A DNA stretch of 64,000 nucleotides from Corynebacterium efficiens YS-314. Lineage in GTDB: Bacteria; Actinomycetota; Actinomycetes; Mycobacteriales; Mycobacteriaceae. The position numbers and the translations under genes were made by a program. Each line of letters begins with the position of its first letter. Positions within the stretch are counted from its first letter, which is position 1. This document shows positions 62,015 to 64,000 of the stretch, piece by piece. The stretch spans positions 806,001 through 870,000 of the forward strand of contig NC_004369.1 in NCBI RefSeq assembly GCF_000011305.1, in the 5' to 3' direction. The notes below the pieces were generated by a model. That model did no database searches. It saw nothing but the letters and a program-made list of their open reading frames with translations, and had not been told where the DNA came from.

Positions 62015-62881
62015 CTATCCTAGTTCGCCGAGGAGATCGGCGACCTCGGATACCGCCTGAACGTTGCCCGCCACGCACCATTCGACGCCGCCGGCGGTCA
62101 CCTTGATCGCCGCGCCGCCGACACCCTCGACGAGTGCGCGGCCGGGCAGCCAGTCCCAGTCGGCGACGGTGTGCTGCATCCACACCCCGCTGGTGCCATC
62201 GGCCACGCCACCGAGATCAACGGAGCCGGCACCGAGCATGCGCAGGGCGGCCGCACGGGTGGCCACCGCCTGCCAGGCGGCGCTGACCTGCGGGTCCGCC
62301 AGCCAGGTGGGGTGGATGTAGGTGGCCAGGGCGGTGCGGGAGAGGGGTTCGTCGACAAGCATGGAAAGCTCGACCCCGTCGCGGGTGGTGCGGATCCCGG
62401 GCCCGCCGAACCACGTGTAACCCATCGCGGGGCGGTGCACCGCGCCGAACCGCAGCCGCTCCGGGCTGGCCGGATCACCCTCGACGAGGGCGAGCGCGCT
62501 GCACCAGTAATCCGAGCCGCGGGTGAAGTTGTAGGTGCCGTCGACCGGGTCGACCACCCAGAAACGACCGCTTTGCGACGCCCGGTTGGCACCCTCCTCA
62601 CCCACGACACCGTCCTCGGGGCGCAGCGCCTCCAACGCGCCAGCGACAAACGCCTCGGCGGCATGGTCGGCGTCGGTGACCACATCGGAGACCGAGGTCT
62701 TGTAATCGGTGCTCAGACCATTTTCCCGCATGCGCCAGGCCAGACGGCCGGCGTTGTAGACGAGGGCCTGCGCCAGGTGCTCATCGGAGTCCTGGTCGTG
62801 CGCGATGACGAAGGTCTTGGTGATCGTGGCGATCATGTCATCGAGGGTGGCGGCGGGATGCGACTGCTCAGTATTACTCAT
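62015..62881 (-). CDS. Inositol monophosphatase family protein
   Basis: 288 residues from ATG 62881 (ATG 62890 is an alternative; a longer frame to 62947 overlaps the prfB promoter). Motifs: [13 protein letters not shown] and [15 protein letters not shown], with an [17 protein letters not shown] block. Metal-dependent phosphatase of inositol-1-phosphate, fructose-1,6-bisphosphate or another sugar phosphate; specificity is not clear from the sequence. GGAG lies close upstream of ATG 62881. Forms a pair with hisN. Divergent from prfB. Confidence 0.85.
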   Translation of the reverse strand: MSNTEQSHPAATLDDMIATITKTFVIAHDQDSDEHLAQALVYNAGRLAWRMRENGLSTDYKTSVSDVVTDADHAAEAFVAGALEALRPEDGVVGEEGANRASQSGRFWVVDPVDGTYNFTRGSDYWCSALALVEGDPASPERLRFGAVHRPAMGYTWFGGPGIRTTRDGVELSMLVDEPLSRTALATYIHPTWLADPQVSAAWQAVATRAAALRMLGAGSVDLGGVADGTSGVWMQHTVADWDWLPGRALVEGVGGAAIKVTAGGVEWCVAGNVQAVSEVADLLGELG

Positions 62882-62941
62882 GTGCTCCATTGTGCATGGT
62901 GGCTGCACGGGTTGCTGTCTTTGGGTGGGTGCAGCACCAGG

Positions 62942-62947
62942 TAACAT
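62942..62947 (+). promoter_or_regulatory. -10 hexamer of prfB
   Basis: TAACAT lies 8 bases before ATG 62956, consistent with a leaderless prfB mRNA. Confidence 0.5.
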
Positions 62948-62955
62948 GGTTGACC

Positions 62956-64000
62956 ATGCGTCCCGAAATCTCTGCAGAACTTTCCGAGCTCGACAGCACC
63001 CTCACCACCATTGAGAAGATCCTCAATCCCGAGGAGCTGTCCGACCGTGTTCGCGAGCTGGAGGCCCAGGCCGCCGATCCGGGGCTGTGGGACAACCCCG
63101 ACCACGCCCAGCAGGTCACCTCCGAGCTTTCCCACGTGCAGGCGGAACTGCGCAAGGTCACCGAACTGCGCCAGCGTCTGGATGATCTGCCGATCATGTA
63201 TGAACTGGCCGAGGAGGAGGGCGATGACACCTCCCTGGTGGATGAGGAACTGGCGGACCTGCGCACCGGCGTCGAGGCCCTTGAGGTCAAGACCATGCTG
63301 TCCGGTGAATACGATGCCCGCGAGGCCGTGATCAACATCCGCTCCGGCGCCGGTGGTGTGGACGCCGCCGACTGGGCCGAGATGCTCATGCGCATGTACA
63401 TCCGCTGGGCGGAGAAGCACGGCCACAAGGTGGATGTCTATGACATCTCCTACGCAGAGGAGGCCGGCATCAAGTCGGCGACCTTCGTGGTCCACGGTGA
63501 CTATATGTATGGCCAGCTCTCCGTGGAGCAGGGGGCCCACCGCCTGGTGCGCATCAGTCCCTTCGACAACCAGGGCCGCCGCCAGACCTCGTTCGCCGAG
63601 GTGGAGGTGCTGCCCGTGGTGGAGCAGGTCGACTCCATCGACATCCCCGATTCGGAGGTCCGCGTGGATGTCTACCGCTCCTCCGGTCCCGGTGGCCAGT
63701 CCGTCAACACCACCGACTCCGCGGTCCGCCTGACCCACATCCCGACCGGCATCGTCGTGACCTGTCAGAATGAGAAATCCCAGATCCAGAACAAGGCCTC
63801 TGCCATGCGGGTGCTCCAGGCGAAACTGCTGGAGAAGAAGCGCCAGGAGGAACGCGCCGAGATGGACGCCCTGGGTGCCGGCGGCAACGCCTCCTGGGGT
63901 AACCAGATGCGCTCCTATGTCCTGCACCCGTACCAGATGGTGAAGGATCTGCGCACCAACTACGAGGTCAATGATCCCTCCAAGGTGCTCGACGGTGACA
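62956..64000 (+). CDS. prfB: Peptide chain release factor 2, C-terminus cut by window end
   Basis: 348 residues visible, open to the last base, so perhaps 20 residues are missing. Recognises UGA and UAA stop codons. The SPF codon-recognition motif is at 201-203 (RISPFDNQG) and the catalytic GGQ at 246-248 (SSGPGGQSV). The frame is continuous from the ATG; the programmed frameshift with an internal UGA that controls RF2 in E. coli and many others is absent. A TAACAT -10 lies 8 bases upstream, with no ribosome-binding site. Confidence 0.96.
   Translation, partial: MRPEISAELSELDSTLTTIEKILNPEELSDRVRELEAQAADPGLWDNPDHAQQVTSELSHVQAELRKVTELRQRLDDLPIMYELAEEEGDDTSLVDEELADLRTGVEALEVKTMLSGEYDAREAVINIRSGAGGVDAADWAEMLMRMYIRWAEKHGHKVDVYDISYAEEAGIKSATFVVHGDYMYGQLSVEQGAHRLVRISPFDNQGRRQTSFAEVEVLPVVEQVDSIDIPDSEVRVDVYRSSGPGGQSVNTTDSAVRLTHIPTGIVVTCQNEKSQIQNKASAMRVLQAKLLEKKRQEERAEMDALGAGGNASWGNQMRSYVLHPYQMVKDLRTNYEVNDPSKVLDGD

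Noticed and set aside
1..64000. CRISPR arrays, insertion sequences, prophage or integrase genes
   Set aside because: No spaced repeat arrays, transposase, integrase or phage structural genes were seen; the tRNA duplication is the only hint of an integration-like event.

Overview
The window looks like chromosomal DNA of a high-GC, mycolate-containing actinobacterium, almost certainly a Corynebacterium and plausibly C. efficiens or a close relative. The evidence is gene content and order. The sequence carries lcpA-wbbL-rmlA2-whcD, manB-manA, sahH-tmk-mtrA-mtrB-lpqB, hpf-secA, aroA/rsgA, sigH-rshA-whcE, adnA-adnB-K+ channel-nudC-uvrD2, hisN and prfB, which is the backbone order shared by C. glutamicum and Mycobacterium. 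No function was confirmed by database search; names rest on motif and family recognition from memory.

Layout. 1-11,000 is cell-envelope sugar metabolism: a TIGR03089 fragment, the LCP ligase LcpA, rhamnosyltransferase WbbL, a sugar-1-phosphate nucleotidyltransferase, WhiB2-like WhcD, ManB, a SIS-like protein and ManA. 11,000-26,300 holds SahH, Tmk, the MtrAB-LpqB system, ComF-like protein, ribosome hibernation factor and SecA1, then small conserved actinobacterial genes, RsgA and AroA. 26,300-34,400 holds an SRAP protein, a DUF222-HNH protein, the SigH/RshA redox sigma system, the 24-residue ribosomal protein bL37, WhiB1-like WhcE, a PQQ-like propeller protein, RhlE, and DUF3107 and DUF3152 proteins. 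34,400-45,400 is a DNA-repair block (AdnA, AdnB, UvrD2) interleaved with a K+ channel and a Nudix hydrolase. 45,400-55,000 carries lipoproteins, metalloproteases, a solo TOMM-type E1-like protein, a YlbL-like Lon protease and a UPF0182 membrane protein.

The accessory-looking part is 55,100-61,220. Two identical initiator tRNA genes lie in 88-bp direct repeats and bracket two tiny hydrophobic ORFs. Next comes a complete biotin-dependent transcarboxylase operon (5S, 12S, small accessory protein, 1.3S) closely resembling that of Propionibacterium, then a secreted trypsin-like protease and an unusual nested inverted/direct repeat. The window closes with HisN, a second inositol-monophosphatase-family enzyme and prfB, which is cut by the window end.

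Regulation. Many genes appear to be leaderless: a TANNNT -10 hexamer lies 7-8 nt before the start codon (6512-, 6630+, 30310+, 33223-, 49410-, 49496+, 56110+, 62956+). A run of 9-bp TGTGAC repeats upstream of whcD resembles reported MtrA sites, which would link the mtrAB operon in this window to a septation/cell-wall regulator in the same window. No CRISPR array, insertion sequence or prophage was seen.
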